Below are positions 6,217 to 7,258 of a stretch of DNA of 7,258 bases, one piece after another. The position numbers and the translations under genes were made by a program. Source of the DNA: a bacterium. GTDB taxonomy: Bacteria; Desulfobacterota; Binatia; UBA12015. Below the pieces are notes generated by a model. That model had not been told where the DNA came from. It ran no database searches and saw only the letters and a list, made by a program, of their open reading frames with translations. The DNA is taken from the NCBI GenBank assembly GCA_018970825.1, contig JAGWVP010000154.1:1-7258 (forward strand), in the 5' to 3' direction. Within the stretch, counting starts at the first letter, position 1. Every line of letters starts with the position of its first letter.

Positions 6217-7258
6217 TCAGGCGGCGGCGGTCGCGGCGGCGACGGCCGCGCGACGCTTCAGGTAGGCGTCGCGCACGATCGCGATGTCTTCGAGGTAGGG
6301 CCCGAGTTCCTCGACCGTGAGCGCCTGCGGCCCGTCGCACAGCGCCTTCGACGGGTTCGGGTGGAAGTCGACGAGCACCAGGTTCGCACCCGCGATCACG
6401 CCCTGCGCGGTCACGTGGTGGATGTCGGTCAGGCCGTCGGGCGCGAGTTCCTTGCGGCCGACCGAGTGCGAGGGGTCGATCGCGACCGGGAGCCGCGTGA
6501 GTCGCTTCACGACCGGGACGTGCGCGAAGTCGACGAAGTTGCGGTGCGGGTCGCCCAAGTTCGTCTTCATGCCGCGCAGGCACAGGATGATGTTGCGGTT
6601 CCCCTCGCTCGCGACGTACTCGCAGGCGTTGAGCGACTCCTCGAGCGTGATTCCCATGCCGCGCTTGAAGAGCACCGGGAACCGGTTCTGCTGACCGACG
6701 AACTTCAGCAACTCGAAGTTCTGCGCGTTGCGCGTGCCGATCTGCAGCATGACGCCGGTCGGGGAGCCCGCCGCGTCCAGCGCCTCGTCGATCTCGGAGA
6801 TGTGCGACTCGTGCGTCACTTCCATCGCCACGACGCGGATGCCGTACTTGCCGGCGAGTTCGAAGACCCAGGGCAGGCAGGCCTTGCCGAGCCCCTGGAA
6901 GTCGTAGGGGCTCGTGCGCGGCTTGTAGGCGCCCATGCGGGTGGTCGTGATGCCCGCCGAGCGCAGCGCCCGGAACATCGCCTCGGCGTGCTCCGGCGTG
7001 TCGACGGCGCACAGCCCGGGGAGCACGTGCAGCGAGTCCTGGTCGAAGACGACGCCCTGGTACTCGAATCCGACCGCCTCGACCTGCCCCTTGTGGCGGC
7101 CGAGCATGCGGTACTTCTCCGAGATGCGCACCACGCGCTCGACGCCGTCGATCTCCTCGAAGGCGGTGGTGGGAATCGTCGAGGTCGACCCGATCAGGTA
7201 GATCTCGATGAGCGAGCGGGTCGAGCCCGTGACCTCGTGGACGCGGGCCGTCACGCCG
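6217..7258 (-). CDS. aroF: DAHP synthase, type I-beta (AroF/AroG-like), divergent; 5' end outside window
   Basis: Probable 3-deoxy-D-arabino-heptulosonate 7-phosphate synthase, condensing phosphoenolpyruvate with erythrose 4-phosphate in the first shikimate-pathway step. The frame stays open to the window edge. A GTG at 7254 is the first possible start in view, but the N-terminal ferredoxin-like domain is missing about 20-25 residues there, so the true start is likely upstream. Counting from that GTG: the end of the N-terminal domain at about 13-50 (GVERVVRISEKYRM), then the (beta/alpha)8 barrel with RMGAYKPRTSPYDFQGLG 106-123, E145, QIGTRNAQNFELL 171-183, FKRG 197-200, R227, DPSHSVGR 260-267 and DFHPNP 296-301. 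Likely metal ligands are C82, H263, D296 and D307; D296 replaces the usual glutamate. GLCAVD replaces the usual GPCxVE, and CLRGMKT replaces CERGIRT. The gene ends in an Ala-rich run (about 336-345). It may be a variant DAHP synthase or a paralogue with altered substrate use. Confidence 0.82.
   Translation of the reverse strand, partial: GVTARVHEVTGSTRSLIEIYLIGSTSTIPTTAFEEIDGVERVVRISEKYRMLGRHKGQVEAVGFEYQGVVFDQDSLHVLPGLCAVDTPEHAEAMFRALRSAGITTTRMGAYKPRTSPYDFQGLGKACLPWVFELAGKYGIRVVAMEVTHESHISEIDEALDAAGSPTGVMLQIGTRNAQNFELLKFVGQQNRFPVLFKRGMGITLEESLNACEYVASEGNRNIILCLRGMKTNLGDPHRNFVDFAHVPVVKRLTRLPVAIDPSHSVGRKELAPDGLTDIHHVTAQGVIAGANLVLVDFHPNPSKALCDGPQALTVEELGPYLEDIAIVRDAYLKRRAAVAAATAAA

Noticed and set aside
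6217..6249. GCG/GCC-rich low-complexity run at the 3' end of the DAHP synthase gene as a repeat element.
   Set aside because: It is simply in-frame coding for the Ala-rich C-terminal tail (AAVAAATAAA) and stops at the TGA; no unit is repeated elsewhere in the window.

Overview
This is a GC-rich bacterial chromosome segment, around 70% GC by eye. Its coding regions strongly prefer G or C at third codon positions. No rRNA, tRNA, mobile element, CRISPR array or phage gene is visible. The sequence alone does not fix the taxon. Group 2 glycosyltransferases, TMTC-like TPR membrane proteins, a type I-beta DAHP synthase and extreme GC together fit a GC-rich proteobacterium or a myxobacterial-type lineage, but this is a loose inference. 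The gene set looks like ordinary chromosome and is tightly packed, with no gene-free stretch longer than about 110 bases.

Layout from left to right. Bases 1-135 (+) hold the last 44 codons of what looks like a GNAT acetyltransferase. Bases 222-1157 (+) encode a family 2 glycosyltransferase with a C-terminal membrane segment. It converges, with only 8 bases between stop codons, on a three-gene minus-strand operon. In transcription order the operon is: a TMTC-like GT-C membrane glycosyltransferase with five C-terminal TPRs (5147-3162), a CaCA-family Ca2+/H+ antiporter (3150-2041, 11 bases downstream with its own strong Shine-Dalgarno), and a voltage-gated K+ channel with a C-terminal zinc ribbon (2044-1166, start and stop overlapping as GTGA). 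A 108-base divergent intergenic region separates this operon from a plus-strand 3-hydroxyisobutyrate dehydrogenase-family oxidoreductase (5256-6137). That region carries a perfect 10-bp inverted repeat and a candidate promoter. The oxidoreductase converges, across a 79-base hairpin-rich spacer, on a DAHP synthase gene (minus strand, 6217 to beyond the window edge) that is divergent at several normally conserved active-site positions.

The operon puts an envelope glycosyltransferase of the TMTC type together with a Ca2+ exporter and a voltage-gated K+ channel. Shared transcription is well supported by spacing and overlap, but a shared function is only inferred. The flanking oxidoreductase and DAHP synthase are metabolic genes with no evident link to it. 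I see no clear new defence or mobile system. The items most worth a second look are the operon combination, the variant DAHP synthase and the inverted repeat in front of the oxidoreductase.
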